From the NCBI RefSeq assembly GCF_017220215.1, contig NZ_CP071129.1:2418001-2482000 (forward strand): DNA of 64,000 nucleotides, in the 5' to 3' direction. Made by a program: the position numbers and the translations under genes. The notes under the pieces are model-generated. The model had not been told where the DNA came from. It saw only the letters and a program-made list of their open reading frames with translations, and made no database searches. Within the stretch, counting starts at the first letter, position 1. Each line of letters starts with the position of its first letter. Positions 31,917-40,169 of this stretch are shown one piece after another. The DNA is from Caballeronia sp. M1242. GTDB taxonomy: Bacteria > Pseudomonadota > Gammaproteobacteria > Burkholderiales > Burkholderiaceae.

Positions 31917-33626
31917 ATGACACATCCGCTATTCACGAAGCATGAGGCGATGCTCGACAAAGCTCTCGCTGCCATCGAAACCCGCGGCTACTGGAGCCCG
32001 TTCGCCGAAATGCCCAGTCCCAAAGTGTACGGGGAAACCGCCAACGCGGACGGAGAAGCGACGTTCAAGGCGTACCTTGGCAAGACGTTCGAGCTGGACC
32101 AACCGTCGACGGGCGAAACCGTCGGCAAAGAGCAATCGCCTTTCGGCATCGCGCTCGATATTCGCTATCCGAAGGCGGACCCGGACGCGCTCATTCACGC
32201 CGCTGCGAAAGCGCAAGCCGAATGGCGCGCCGCCGGTTCGCAGGCGTGGGTCGGCGTGAGCCTCGAGATCCTGTCACGTCTGAATTGCGCGAGCTTCGAA
32301 ATCGGCTACAGCGTGATGCACACCACCGGACAGGCTTTCATGATGGCCTTCCAGGCAGGCGGCCCGCACGCGCAGGACCGCGCGCTCGAGGCCGTGGTCT
32401 ACGCCTGGGACCAGCTGCGCCGCATTCCTTCCGAAGCGCACTGGGAAAAGCCGCAGGGCAAGAATCCGCCGCTCGCCATGCAGAAGCGTTACACCGTCGT
32501 GCCTCGCGGCACGGGGCTCGTGCTCGGCTGCTGCACGTTTCCGACGTGGAATGGATACCCCGGTCTCTTCGCCGATCTTGCCACCGGAAACGCCGTCATC
32601 GTCAAACCCCACCCGGGCGCGATCCTGCCGCTGGCGATCACCGTCCGGATTGCCCGCGAGGTGCTTCGCGAAGCGGGCTTCGATCCCAACGTCGTCACGC
32701 TGCTCGCAACGGAGCCGAATGACGGCCCGCTTGTGCAGCAGCTCGCGGTTCGCCCCGAGATCAAAGTCATCGACTTCACCGGTAGCACGCAAAACGGCAC
32801 CTGGCTTGAGCGCAATGCGCATCAGGCTCAGGTCTACACCGAGAAGGCGGGCGTCAACCAGATCGTCATCGATTCCGTCGACGACATGAAAGCCGCCGCC
32901 CGCAACATCGCGTTCTCGCTCGCGCTCTACTCCGGTCAAATGTGCACCGCGCCGCAGAACATCTACGTGCCGCGCGACGGCATCCGTACCGCCGACGGTC
33001 ACTTGAGCTTCGACGATGTCGCGAAATCGCTCGCCGGCGCGGTCGAAAAGCTGACGTCCGATCCGGCGCGCGCCGTCGAGCTGATCGGCGCAATCCAGAA
33101 CGAAGGCGTCGTCGCGCGCATTGCCGAGGCCCGCGCAATCGGCGAGGTTTTGCTCGATAGCCAGACGCTCGCCCATCCAGTCTTCCCCGACGCGCGCATT
33201 CATACGCCTCTCCTGCTCAAGATGGACGCCCGCTCCGACCAAGCGAAGTTCACGAAGGAATGGTTCGGCCCCATCTCGTTCGTCATCGCAACGGATTCGA
33301 CCGCGCACTCCCTGGACCTCGCCGGTTCGATCGCTCAGGAGCACGGCGCGCTCACGTTGTCCGTCTACAGCACCGACGACGCCGTCATTCATTCCGCTCA
33401 TGAGGCCGCGATACGCGGCGGCGTCGCGCTTTCGATCAATCTGACCGGTGGCGTGTTCGTCAATCAGTCGGCCGCGTTTTCGGACTTCCACGGCACCGGC
33501 GCCAACCCGGCCGCCAACGCCGCGCTCGCGGATGCCGCCTTCGTCGCGAATCGCTTCCGGGTTGTTCAGAGTCGGGTCCATGTTGCCCCGAAAGCAACGC
33601 CCGCGGAAGCTGGCCAAACGGCATAG
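31917..33626 (+). CDS. paaN: Phenylacetate degradation aldehyde dehydrogenase PaaN (PaaZ-type)
   Basis: Takes part in ring cleavage in the aerobic phenylacetyl-CoA pathway, oxidising the open-chain semialdehyde. The 569-residue product is an aldehyde dehydrogenase homologue: cofactor-binding region VLGCCTFPTWNGYPGLFADL and AVIVKPHPGAILPLA, FTGSTQNGTWL (about residues 288-298) and catalytic Cys in LYSGQMCTAPQNIY (about 340-353). Compared with E. coli PaaZ (about 680 residues) it has no C-terminal MaoC-like hydratase domain. It heads a run paaN-paaG-paaI-paaK on one strand. Confidence 0.9.
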   Translation: MTHPLFTKHEAMLDKALAAIETRGYWSPFAEMPSPKVYGETANADGEATFKAYLGKTFELDQPSTGETVGKEQSPFGIALDIRYPKADPDALIHAAAKAQAEWRAAGSQAWVGVSLEILSRLNCASFEIGYSVMHTTGQAFMMAFQAGGPHAQDRALEAVVYAWDQLRRIPSEAHWEKPQGKNPPLAMQKRYTVVPRGTGLVLGCCTFPTWNGYPGLFADLATGNAVIVKPHPGAILPLAITVRIAREVLREAGFDPNVVTLLATEPNDGPLVQQLAVRPEIKVIDFTGSTQNGTWLERNAHQAQVYTEKAGVNQIVIDSVDDMKAAARNIAFSLALYSGQMCTAPQNIYVPRDGIRTADGHLSFDDVAKSLAGAVEKLTSDPARAVELIGAIQNEGVVARIAEARAIGEVLLDSQTLAHPVFPDARIHTPLLLKMDARSDQAKFTKEWFGPISFVIATDSTAHSLDLAGSIAQEHGALTLSVYSTDDAVIHSAHEAAIRGGVALSINLTGGVFVNQSAAFSDFHGTGANPAANAALADAAFVANRFRVVQSRVHVAPKATPAEAGQTA

Positions 33627-33755
33627 GCGAAAACGACAACGCGCGAAAGCGTGCAATCGGCTTATGCCGTTCGGCCGAATGGAAAGCGGCGCGCAGCACG
33701 CCTAGTATCGGCGGGTGAGTGAGCAACGCAGCCGGCAGCTGTTCAAGGAGATGCC

Positions 33756-34547
33756 ATGTCGGAGAAGTCTGTCCTGTACCACATCGACGGCGATACGCGC
33801 GTCGCAACTATCACGCTGAACCGCCCGGACAAGCTGAACAGTTTCACGCGCGAAATGCACGGCCATCTCAGCCACGCGCTCACGGAGGTAGAGGCCAGCA
33901 ACGCGCGCGCGGTCGTCATCACGGGTGCCGGGCGCGGCTTCTGTGCGGGACAGGACTTGGCCGACCTCGACTTCACGCCCGGTTCGATGTCCGACCTCGG
34001 CGAGCTGATCGACGCGCACTTCAATCCGCTCGTGCGTCGCCTGCAGACGATGTCGCTGCCCGTCATCGCTGCTGTCAATGGCACCGCCGCCGGCGCGGGG
34101 GCGAATCTGGCGATGGCATGCGACCTCGTCATCGCCGCGCGCTCGGCGAGCTTCATCCAGGCATTCGTGAAGATCGGCCTTGTGCCCGATTCGGGCGGGA
34201 CGTGGCTGCTGCCGCGCCGCGTCGGCGAAGCGCGTGCCCTCGCCCTCGCGCTCACCGGCGAGAAGTTGAGCGCGGAAAAGGCGGAAGCCTGGGGCATCGT
34301 GTGGCGGGTCGTCGAAGACAGCGAACTGCAGCAGGCAGCCGCGCAATTGGCGGCGCAGCTCGCGCAACAGCCGGCGCGAGCCGTGGCCGCGATCAAACAA
34401 CTGGTGCGTGCGAGCGCGAACAACACGTTCGATGCTCAGCTCGATCTCGAACGCGACATTCAGCGCGAACTCGGCGCATCGCCCGACTATATCGAGGGCG
34501 TCGCCGCGTTCAAGGAGAAGCGCGCGCCGCACTTCGAAGGCCTGTAA
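33756..34547 (+). CDS. paaG: 1,2-epoxyphenylacetyl-CoA isomerase PaaG
   Basis: Crotonase-family isomerase that converts ring-1,2-epoxyphenylacetyl-CoA to the oxepin form. In the 263-residue product the first catalytic Glu of hydratases is replaced (GAGANLAMACD) and the second site reads KIGLVPDSGG with an Asp, the pattern of PaaG-type isomerases. It also has GRGFCAGQDLAD at the oxyanion hole. It follows paaN by 130 bp with a good AAGGAG site and precedes paaI by about 20 bp. Confidence 0.92.
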   Translation: MSEKSVLYHIDGDTRVATITLNRPDKLNSFTREMHGHLSHALTEVEASNARAVVITGAGRGFCAGQDLADLDFTPGSMSDLGELIDAHFNPLVRRLQTMSLPVIAAVNGTAAGAGANLAMACDLVIAARSASFIQAFVKIGLVPDSGGTWLLPRRVGEARALALALTGEKLSAEKAEAWGIVWRVVEDSELQQAAAQLAAQLAQQPARAVAAIKQLVRASANNTFDAQLDLERDIQRELGASPDYIEGVAAFKEKRAPHFEGL

Positions 34548-34568
34548 GACCATTTATTGGAGAGACTT

Positions 34569-34994
34569 GTGACGCCTCAACAGCTGGCGGAAGCCACCGC
34601 CAAGGCCATGTACGAAGCGGACGCCTGCTCGCGCGCGCTCGGTATCGAGTTGATCGAAGTGCGCCCGGGCTATGCCCGCCTGCAGATGAACGTCCGTCCT
34701 GACTTTCTCAACGGTCACGCGATCTGCCACGGCGGTCTGATCTTCACGCTCGCGGATTCCGCGTTCGCCTTCGCGTGCAATTCGTACAACGTCAGCACGG
34801 TCGCGGCGGGCTGCTCGATCGAGTTTTTGCGGCCCGTGCAAGGCGGCGACCGGCTGACTGCGGAGGCGGTCGAACAGACGTTGAGCGGACGCGCGGGCAT
34901 CTACGACATCCGCGTGACCAACCGCGACAGCGAAACGGTGGCGATGTTTCGCGGCAAGTCGGCGCAAATCAAGGGAACTGTGATTCCCGTCTGA
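34569..34994 (+). CDS. paaI: Hydroxyphenylacetyl-CoA thioesterase PaaI
   Basis: Hot-dog-fold thioesterase that releases CoA from dead-end phenylacetyl-CoA intermediates. The GTG start (MTPQQLAEAT) follows GGAGAG and gives 141 residues; a TTG four codons upstream is also in frame but coincides with the ribosome site. The active-site helix motif HAICHGGLIFTLADSAFA lies at about residues 47-64, and GCSIEFLRPVQGGDRL follows. It sits between paaG and paaK, as in other paa operons. Confidence 0.93.
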   Translation: MTPQQLAEATAKAMYEADACSRALGIELIEVRPGYARLQMNVRPDFLNGHAICHGGLIFTLADSAFAFACNSYNVSTVAAGCSIEFLRPVQGGDRLTAEAVEQTLSGRAGIYDIRVTNRDSETVAMFRGKSAQIKGTVIPV

Positions 34995-35039
34995 CGGGCC
35001 GTCCAGCGCACCACGACAGCGAGCATGAAGGAGACACTG

Positions 35040-36344
35040 ATGACCACAGCATTGCCGCTCGATCCGATCGAAAAGGCGAGCCGCGACGAACTCGTCGCGT
35101 TGCAACTGCAACGCCTGAAATGGACGCTGAAGCACGCCTACGAGAACTCGCCGGTCTACCGGAGCAAGTTCGACGAAGCGGGCGTGCATCCCGACGAAGT
35201 GCAGTCACTCGCCGATCTCGCGCGCTTTCCGTTCACGACCAAGAAAGACTTGCGCGACAACTATCCGTTCGGCATGTTCGCCGTGCCGCAAGAGCGGGTT
35301 GCGCGCATTCACGCGTCGTCGGGAACCACGGGCAAGCCGACGGTCGTCGGCTACACGGCGAAAGATATCGACACGTGGGCGGATCTCGTCGCGCGTTCGA
35401 TTCGCGCAGCGGGCGCGCGGCGCGGCGACAAGGTACACGTGAGCTACGGCTACGGCCTCTTCACCGGCGGGCTCGGCGCGCATTACGGCGCCGAACGCGC
35501 GGGGCTCACCGTTATTCCGTTCGGCGGCGGGCAAACCGAGAAGCAGGTGCAACTGATTCAGGACTTCCGGCCCGACATCATCATGGTCACGCCGAGCTAC
35601 ATGCTGTCCATCGCAGACGAGCTCGAGCGGCAAGGCTTCGATCCGTCGAACTCGTCACTGCGAATCGGCATCTTCGGGGCGGAACCGTGGACGAACGACA
35701 TGCGTCGTGCCATCGAGCAACGCATGGGTATCGATGCCGTGGACATTTACGGATTGTCGGAGGTCATGGGACCGGGCGTCGCGTCCGAGTGCGCCGAGAC
35801 CAAGGACGGCCCGACGATCTGGGAAGATCACTTCTATCCCGAGATCATCGATCCCGAAACGGGCGAAGTCCTGCCCGACGGCGAATTCGGCGAACTCGTG
35901 TTCACATCGCTCACGAAGGAAGCGTTGCCGATCATCCGCTATCGCACACGCGATCTGACACGCCTTCTGCCGGGCACTGCGCGGACGATGCGCCGCATGG
36001 AGAAGATCACCGGCCGCTCAGACGACATGATGATCGTGCGTGGCGTCAACGTGTTCCCGACGCAGATCGAGGAATTGCTGCTGAAGCGTCCGGTGCTCGC
36101 GCCGCATTATCAGATCGTGCTGACGAAGGACGGCCCGCTCGACGTTCTCACGCTCAACTGCGAGCCGTGTCCGGAATCGGCGCCGGATCTGGCCGCGCTG
36201 GCAAGCGCAAAGACCGCGCTTGCCTACGACATCAAGGCGCTCATCGGCGTGAGCGCGGTCGTGAACGTCCTTGCGGTCAACGGCATAGAGCGGTCGGTCG
36301 GCAAGGCGCGGCGCGTGGTGGACAAGCGCAAGTTAGGCGCGTAA
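35040..36344 (+). CDS. paaK: Phenylacetate--CoA ligase PaaK
   Basis: Adenylate-forming enzyme that activates phenylacetate to phenylacetyl-CoA, the entry step of the pathway. The 434-residue product has the AMP-binding loop IHASSGTTGKPTVVGYT (about residues 90-106), FGAEPWTNDMR and DIYGLSEVMGPG in the centre, and a C-terminal domain with GRSDDMMIVRGVNVFP. The ATG at 35040 is preferred over one five codons upstream because AAGGAGA then lies at the right distance. Shorter than FadD-type ligases, as normal for PaaK. It is last in the run and convergent with mltA. Confidence 0.95.
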   Translation: MTTALPLDPIEKASRDELVALQLQRLKWTLKHAYENSPVYRSKFDEAGVHPDEVQSLADLARFPFTTKKDLRDNYPFGMFAVPQERVARIHASSGTTGKPTVVGYTAKDIDTWADLVARSIRAAGARRGDKVHVSYGYGLFTGGLGAHYGAERAGLTVIPFGGGQTEKQVQLIQDFRPDIIMVTPSYMLSIADELERQGFDPSNSSLRIGIFGAEPWTNDMRRAIEQRMGIDAVDIYGLSEVMGPGVASECAETKDGPTIWEDHFYPEIIDPETGEVLPDGEFGELVFTSLTKEALPIIRYRTRDLTRLLPGTARTMRRMEKITGRSDDMMIVRGVNVFPTQIEELLLKRPVLAPHYQIVLTKDGPLDVLTLNCEPCPESAPDLAALASAKTALAYDIKALIGVSAVVNVLAVNGIERSVGKARRVVDKRKLGA

Positions 36345-36356
36345 GCGTCCCTGCGC

Positions 36357-37490
36357 TCAGGAGTTCGGCATTAGCAGCCACATCCGGCCGCCTTGCTTCA
36401 TGCGACCGGCGAGATCGCCGGCGTCGTCGCCGAGGCCCCAAAAATAATCGGCGCGCACGCCGCCCTTGATCGCCGTGCCGGTGTCCTGCGCGAAGACCAG
36501 GCGGTTCATCGGCTGGTTGCTGAGCGGCCGCGTGGTCTGCAGGAACACGGGCGTGCCGAGCGGAATGGCGGACGGATCGACCGCGATCGAACGTTCGGGC
36601 GTGAGCGGTACGCCGAGCGCGCCGACGGGACCATCGCCGAGACTCGCGCTCATCACGTCGTTCGCGGGCATCTCGCGGAAGAACACGAAGCGCGGGTTCA
36701 CGTCGAGCAGCGCATCGACGCGCGCCGGGTTCGCCTTCGCCCACGCCTTGATGCCCTGCATCGTCGCCTGCGCGGGCGTGAGTTCGCCGCGATCGAGCAA
36801 TTCCTTGCCGATGGATCGGTACGGCTGGTTATTCGTCCCGCCGAAACCCACACGCATAACGCTGCCGTCTTCCATCACGATGCGCCCCGACCCCTGCACT
36901 TGCAGGAAGAACGCTTCGATGGGGTCGTCGACCCACACGAGCTCGTTGCCGTTCAGCACGCCGGAGCGTTCGAGTTGCGCGCGCGCCGGCAGCGCGGAAC
37001 CCGGCTTGTACCGATACGGCCAGCGATACAACGCGTACTGATAAGCACCGTGGCGCGTGCGCGAGCCGCGCAGCAACGGCTCGTAATAGCCGGTCACCAG
37101 GCCGTCGACGGTCCCGTCGGTATTGGCAAGCTGGAACGGCGTGAAATACGCTTCGAAGAAACTGCGCGCCGCCGACATGTCCAGATCGTCGAGGCTTTGT
37201 GCCGCCGCGCATGCCTTCTGCCATCCGGGCTGACGCGCGAGCCGGCTGCAGTTCTGCCGGAGCGCAGCCGTCGCGCCGATCAGGCTATCGTCCTGCCAGC
37301 CCGGAACCTGCTGCCAGCTGACCGCGGTCAGTCGCGAGGACGCGCGCTGGCCCGTGGTGATGGGCGGGCCGCCCGCCGTGCTCGGCCCCGGCTTCACGTA
37401 ACTGCCGCCGCCGCACGAGGCGAGCAGCACGGCCGTTGCAATCGACGCGGCCCAGGCCGCTCCTCGCGCGGCGCGTGGCGCTAACCGCAT
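36357..37490 (-). CDS. mltA: Membrane-bound lytic murein transglycosylase A
   Basis: Outer-membrane lipoprotein that cleaves glycan strands with 1,6-anhydro product formation. The start MRLAPRAARG gives 377 residues with a lipobox LASC (signal peptidase II site before CGGG). The MltA domain has GYYEPLLRGS and VQGSGRIVMEDG. The C-terminal 3D domain carries the catalytic Asp region AQDTGTAIKGGVRADYFWG. The frame is open upstream, but a longer start would spoil the lipoprotein signal. A tiny membrane ORF is encoded back-to-back, starting 28 bp away on the other strand. Confidence 0.94.
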   Translation of the reverse strand: MRLAPRAARGAAWAASIATAVLLASCGGGSYVKPGPSTAGGPPITTGQRASSRLTAVSWQQVPGWQDDSLIGATAALRQNCSRLARQPGWQKACAAAQSLDDLDMSAARSFFEAYFTPFQLANTDGTVDGLVTGYYEPLLRGSRTRHGAYQYALYRWPYRYKPGSALPARAQLERSGVLNGNELVWVDDPIEAFFLQVQGSGRIVMEDGSVMRVGFGGTNNQPYRSIGKELLDRGELTPAQATMQGIKAWAKANPARVDALLDVNPRFVFFREMPANDVMSASLGDGPVGALGVPLTPERSIAVDPSAIPLGTPVFLQTTRPLSNQPMNRLVFAQDTGTAIKGGVRADYFWGLGDDAGDLAGRMKQGGRMWLLMPNS

Positions 37491-37518
37491 ACAATGCTCG
37501 TTCTTGATGGGAACCGCC

Positions 37519-37668
37519 ATGTCTGATCTGTTCGACGAATATCCAATGCTGATCTTCGCGCTCGAGGCGCTCGTGGCGCTCGGGCTCTTGATTTTCATCG
37601 TCGCGTGGACGGCTTCGGGCAAAAAGAAACACCAGAACCGCGCGAACGATTCGGCCAAACGCCGCTAG
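37519..37668 (+). CDS. 49-residue predicted single-pass membrane peptide
   Basis: Too short for usual ORF cut-offs. It reads MSDLFDEYPM..., then an uninterrupted hydrophobic segment (about residues 10-31, LIFALEALVALGLLIFIVAW), and a basic, soluble tail (KKKHQNRANDSAKRR). This clean acidic-N, TM, basic-C layout suggests an N-out or small inner-membrane peptide. It starts 28 bp from the mltA start on the opposite strand and ends 26 bp before the apaG stop, filling the gap exactly. The ribosome site is weak (TTGATGGGA). I do not recognise a function. Confidence 0.6.
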   Translation: MSDLFDEYPMLIFALEALVALGLLIFIVAWTASGKKKHQNRANDSAKRR

Positions 37669-37694
37669 TCTGCGCTTGGCCGCTGCCTGCGCGC

Positions 37695-38069
37695 TCAGTG
37701 CAGCGTGCGCGGCACGTGCAACGCGAATTCCGCGATGGGCGCTTCGAAGCGTTCGCCGTCGTCCGCCACGCAGAAATACTCGCCGCGCATGGTGCCCACC
37801 GGCGTCGCGATCACAGCCCAGCTCGTATATTCGAATTGCTCGCCCGGCGCAAGCAACGGCTGCTGGCCGACCACGCCCAGTCCCTTCACTTCCTGCACCT
37901 GATTGTCGCTGTCCGTGATGATCCAGTGGCGCGAAATCAACTGAGCCGTCACCTGGCCCGTATTGCGGATCGTCAACGTGTAGGCGAACGCGTATTGGCG
38001 GCTGTCCGGGTCGGACTGCTCGGGCATATATCGCGTCTCGACGGACACGGTGAATTCGTACTGGCTCAT
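37695..38069 (-). CDS. apaG: ApaG domain protein (Co2+/Mg2+ efflux-associated)
   Basis: Single immunoglobulin-like (fibronectin III-type) domain protein, historically linked to cobalt/magnesium phenotypes; its biochemical role is unsettled. The 124-residue product has the conserved YAFAYTLTIRNTG, LISRHWIITD, VVGQQPLLAPGE and GTMRGEYFCVADDG segments. Start at MSQYEFTVS. Divergent from rpe. Confidence 0.95.
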   Translation of the reverse strand: MSQYEFTVSVETRYMPEQSDPDSRQYAFAYTLTIRNTGQVTAQLISRHWIITDSDNQVQEVKGLGVVGQQPLLAPGEQFEYTSWAVIATPVGTMRGEYFCVADDGERFEAPIAEFALHVPRTLH

Positions 38070-38224
38070 CGTCGTTCCAATTCAATTCAACGCTGCGCTG
38101 CGCAAAAACAGCGCGCGGGTGCGCCGCTACTGGTCAGGCATTCTGCTTGATGCAGCCCGCGCCCGCAACACGGAGCAGGCCTCGCGGGCGTTTTCCGCGC
38201 CGTCAAGCTGACCGTCCGGCCGAC

Positions 38225-38252
38225 TTACGCTAAAGACAACGCGGGTTAGAAT
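38225..38252 (+). promoter_or_regulatory. Candidate rpe promoter
   Basis: TTACGC (38225-38230), a 16-bp spacer and TAGAAT (38247-38252, five of six) lie 80 bp before the rpe ATG in the 263-bp apaG-rpe gap. The -35 match is poor; the -10 is the best in the gap. Confidence 0.4.
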
Positions 38253-38332
38253 TGCGCTTCAGACCGTCGGCTGCACGCTCGGCCGCGCGAATCGAGTCTC
38301 GTGGTCCCTGCGGCCCCAAACCGGATACGTCC

Positions 38333-39022
38333 ATGGCGCAATTTCACATCGCTCCCAGCATCCTTTCCGCCGACTTTTCCCGGCTCGGCGAGGAAGTCCG
38401 CAACGTCGTGGCCGCGGGAGCCGACTGGATTCATTTCGACGTGATGGACAACCATTACGTGCCGAATCTCACGATTGGCCCGATGGTGTGCGAAGCCATT
38501 CGCCCGCACACGGAAGTGCCTATCGACGTGCATCTGATGGTGCGGCCGGTGGATCGCATCGTGCCCGATTTCGCGAAAGCCGGCGCGAATGTGATCAGCT
38601 TTCACCCGGAAGGTTCGGATCACATCGACCGCACGCTTTCGCTCATTCGCGATCACGGCTGCAAGGCCGGTCTCGTCTTCAATCCCGCAACGCCGCTCAA
38701 TTATCTCGATCACGTGATGGACCGGCTCGATCTCGTGCTGATCATGTCGGTGAATCCGGGCTTCGGCGGGCAGTCGTTCATTCCGGAAGCACTCAACAAG
38801 CTGCGGGAGGCGCGCGCGCGCATCGACGCCTACCGCGAGCGCACGGGCCGCGAGATTCATCTGGAGATCGACGGCGGCGTGAAAGTGGACAACATCGCGG
38901 AAATTGCAGCGGCCGGGGCGGACACGTTCGTCGCGGGGTCGGCCATTTTCGGCAAGCACGACTACAAGCAGGTCATCGACGCCATGCGCGCCGAACTGGC
39001 AAAATCGGGAGCGCAGCAATGA
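38333..39022 (+). CDS. rpe: Ribulose-phosphate 3-epimerase
   Basis: Interconverts ribulose 5-phosphate and xylulose 5-phosphate in the pentose phosphate/Calvin cycles. The 229-residue TIM barrel has APSILSADF at the start, [12 protein letters not shown] (metal-binding His/Asp), VHLMV, the [12 protein letters not shown] loop and the phosphate-binding [10 protein letters not shown] and GSAIFG segments. Start at MAQFHIAPS; the frame is open for 27 codons upstream without family similarity. The stop overlaps the gph start (ATGA). Confidence 0.97.
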   Translation: MAQFHIAPSILSADFSRLGEEVRNVVAAGADWIHFDVMDNHYVPNLTIGPMVCEAIRPHTEVPIDVHLMVRPVDRIVPDFAKAGANVISFHPEGSDHIDRTLSLIRDHGCKAGLVFNPATPLNYLDHVMDRLDLVLIMSVNPGFGGQSFIPEALNKLREARARIDAYRERTGREIHLEIDGGVKVDNIAEIAAAGADTFVAGSAIFGKHDYKQVIDAMRAELAKSGAQQ

Positions 39023-39759
39023 GCGACGTCATCGCGCCGCCGCCGGCGTTCACGAACCGCCCTATCCGCGCCGCGATCATCGACCTCGACGGCACGATGG
39101 TCGACACCGCAGACGACTTCGTCGCCGCGCTCAACGGCATGCTCACGCGCGTGGGCATCGACCAGCCCGCCACGCGGGAGGAAGTCGTCGGCTACATCGG
39201 CAAAGGTTCGGAAAACCTGATCCGCAGCGTGCTCGGCGCGCGCCTGCCGCACCCGCAGGCCACCGCTCAGTTCGACGACGCCCTGGCCACGTATCAGAGC
39301 GAATACGCGAAGATCAACGGCAAGCATTCGACGCTCTTTCCCGAAGTCGAGGCAGGGCTCGAAGCCATGCGCGAGCTCGGCATTGCCCTCGCGTGCGTCA
39401 CCAACAAGCCGCATCGCTTCGCGGTGGAATTGCTGTCGCACTTCGGCATCGCGCAATACTTCAAGGTCATTCTCGGCGGCGATTCCGTGCCGTTGAAGAA
39501 ACCGGATCCGCTGCCGATGCTCACCGCATGCGAGCGGCTGGACGTGCTGCCGCGCGAGACGGTGGCCGTCGGCGATTCCGAGAACGACGCGCTCGCGGGC
39601 CGCGCCGCCGGTATGGCGACGCTCACGGTGCCCTACGGTTACAACCATGGGAAAGCCGTGCAATCGGTGAAATCCGATGGTATAGTTTCCTCGCTGCGCG
39701 CAGCCGCTTCGGCAATTGCCGCCACGCTTGCGCCGCCGAATACCACACTGACTGAATAG
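39019..39759 (+). CDS. gph: Phosphoglycolate phosphatase
   Basis: HAD-superfamily phosphatase that removes 2-phosphoglycolate made by DNA repair or oxygenase activity. The 246-residue product has motif [12 protein letters not shown] (about residues 18-28), [10 protein letters not shown] as motif II region, KKPDPLPML as motif III and [16 protein letters not shown] as motif IV. It is translationally coupled to rpe, an old pairing also seen in enterobacteria. Its 3' end holds a candidate trp promoter, and the trp leader ORF begins 10 bp after its stop. Confidence 0.93.
   Translation: MSDVIAPPPAFTNRPIRAAIIDLDGTMVDTADDFVAALNGMLTRVGIDQPATREEVVGYIGKGSENLIRSVLGARLPHPQATAQFDDALATYQSEYAKINGKHSTLFPEVEAGLEAMRELGIALACVTNKPHRFAVELLSHFGIAQYFKVILGGDSVPLKKPDPLPMLTACERLDVLPRETVAVGDSENDALAGRAAGMATLTVPYGYNHGKAVQSVKSDGIVSSLRAAASAIAATLAPPNTTLTE
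39658..39686 (+). promoter_or_regulatory. Candidate trp operon promoter inside the end of gph
   Basis: GTGCAA (39658-39663), a 17-bp spacer and TATAGT (39681-39686, five of six). It would start transcripts about 75 bases before the leader ORF. The -35 is weak, so read-through from rpe-gph could also contribute. Confidence 0.45.
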
Positions 39760-39769
39760 TCCATCTCTC

Positions 39770-39844
39770 ATGTTTCTCAACAGAAAACGGAGTCTGAGCA
39801 GCATCGACCGGGGAGCCTGGCCCTGGCGTCGCTGGTCGCGCTAA
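39770..39844 (+). CDS. trpL: Tryptophan leader peptide (TrpL-type)
   Basis: A 24-codon ORF, MFLNRKRSLSSIDRGA followed by WPWRRWSR and a TAA stop. Three of its last eight codons are TGG, and the terminator hairpin begins 15 bases after the stop. This is the classic layout for ribosome-mediated attenuation: stalling at Trp codons when charged tRNA-Trp is scarce would favour an antiterminator. No strong Shine-Dalgarno is visible before the ATG, the main weak point. Base pairing of the alternative structures was not computed. Confidence 0.75.
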   Translation: MFLNRKRSLSSIDRGAWPWRRWSR

Positions 39845-39859
39845 CCTCGCCCGAGGTAC

Positions 39860-39912
39860 GCTGAAGTGACGTTGCGTTCCGCTTCACTCGCTTCAGCAAC
39901 CGTTTTTTGTTT
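39860..39912 (+). terminator. trp attenuator terminator hairpin
   Basis: GCTGAAG (39860-39866) pairs with CTTCAGC (39891-39897), and TGA with TCA inside; AACCG and a run of six T plus further T (GTTTTTTGTTT) follow. It lies between the Trp-rich leader ORF and trpE. Confidence 0.75.
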
Positions 39913-40169
39913 CGCTGCGCATTCCCGCGCCGTTTCCGTTGATTGGTCGTACGTCGGTCGTATATCGAGCGTTGCTTCGGCGCGCGCCGTCTAGCGTTGC
40001 GCGCGGCATGTGCCGTACGCGCAGGCCACCCACGTGACATCGAACTCGTTCGATGCCGCGCGGCCAAGCCGCATCGACCGACAATCCGGCAAACGAGCCG
40101 CTCGCAGCGCCGTAAGCATCCCCTTTGACGCGCCCTGACATAACGAACGCGTCGCTCAAGGACCGCAAG
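39913..40169 (+). other. Long GC-rich untranslated segment before trpE
   Basis: About 257 bp between the attenuator and the trpE start with no credible gene. It contains several GC-rich inverted repeats without T-runs, for example CATCGAA/TTCGATG at about 40039-40056 and CGGC/GCCG pairs near 40010, and a short AAGGA site before trpE. It may simply be a structured 5' leader; nothing else was recognised. Confidence 0.5.

Noticed and set aside
39943..40128. 61-codon frame between the trp attenuator and trpE
   Set aside because: Starts at TTG without a ribosome site, Arg/Cys-rich, no similarity I recognise.
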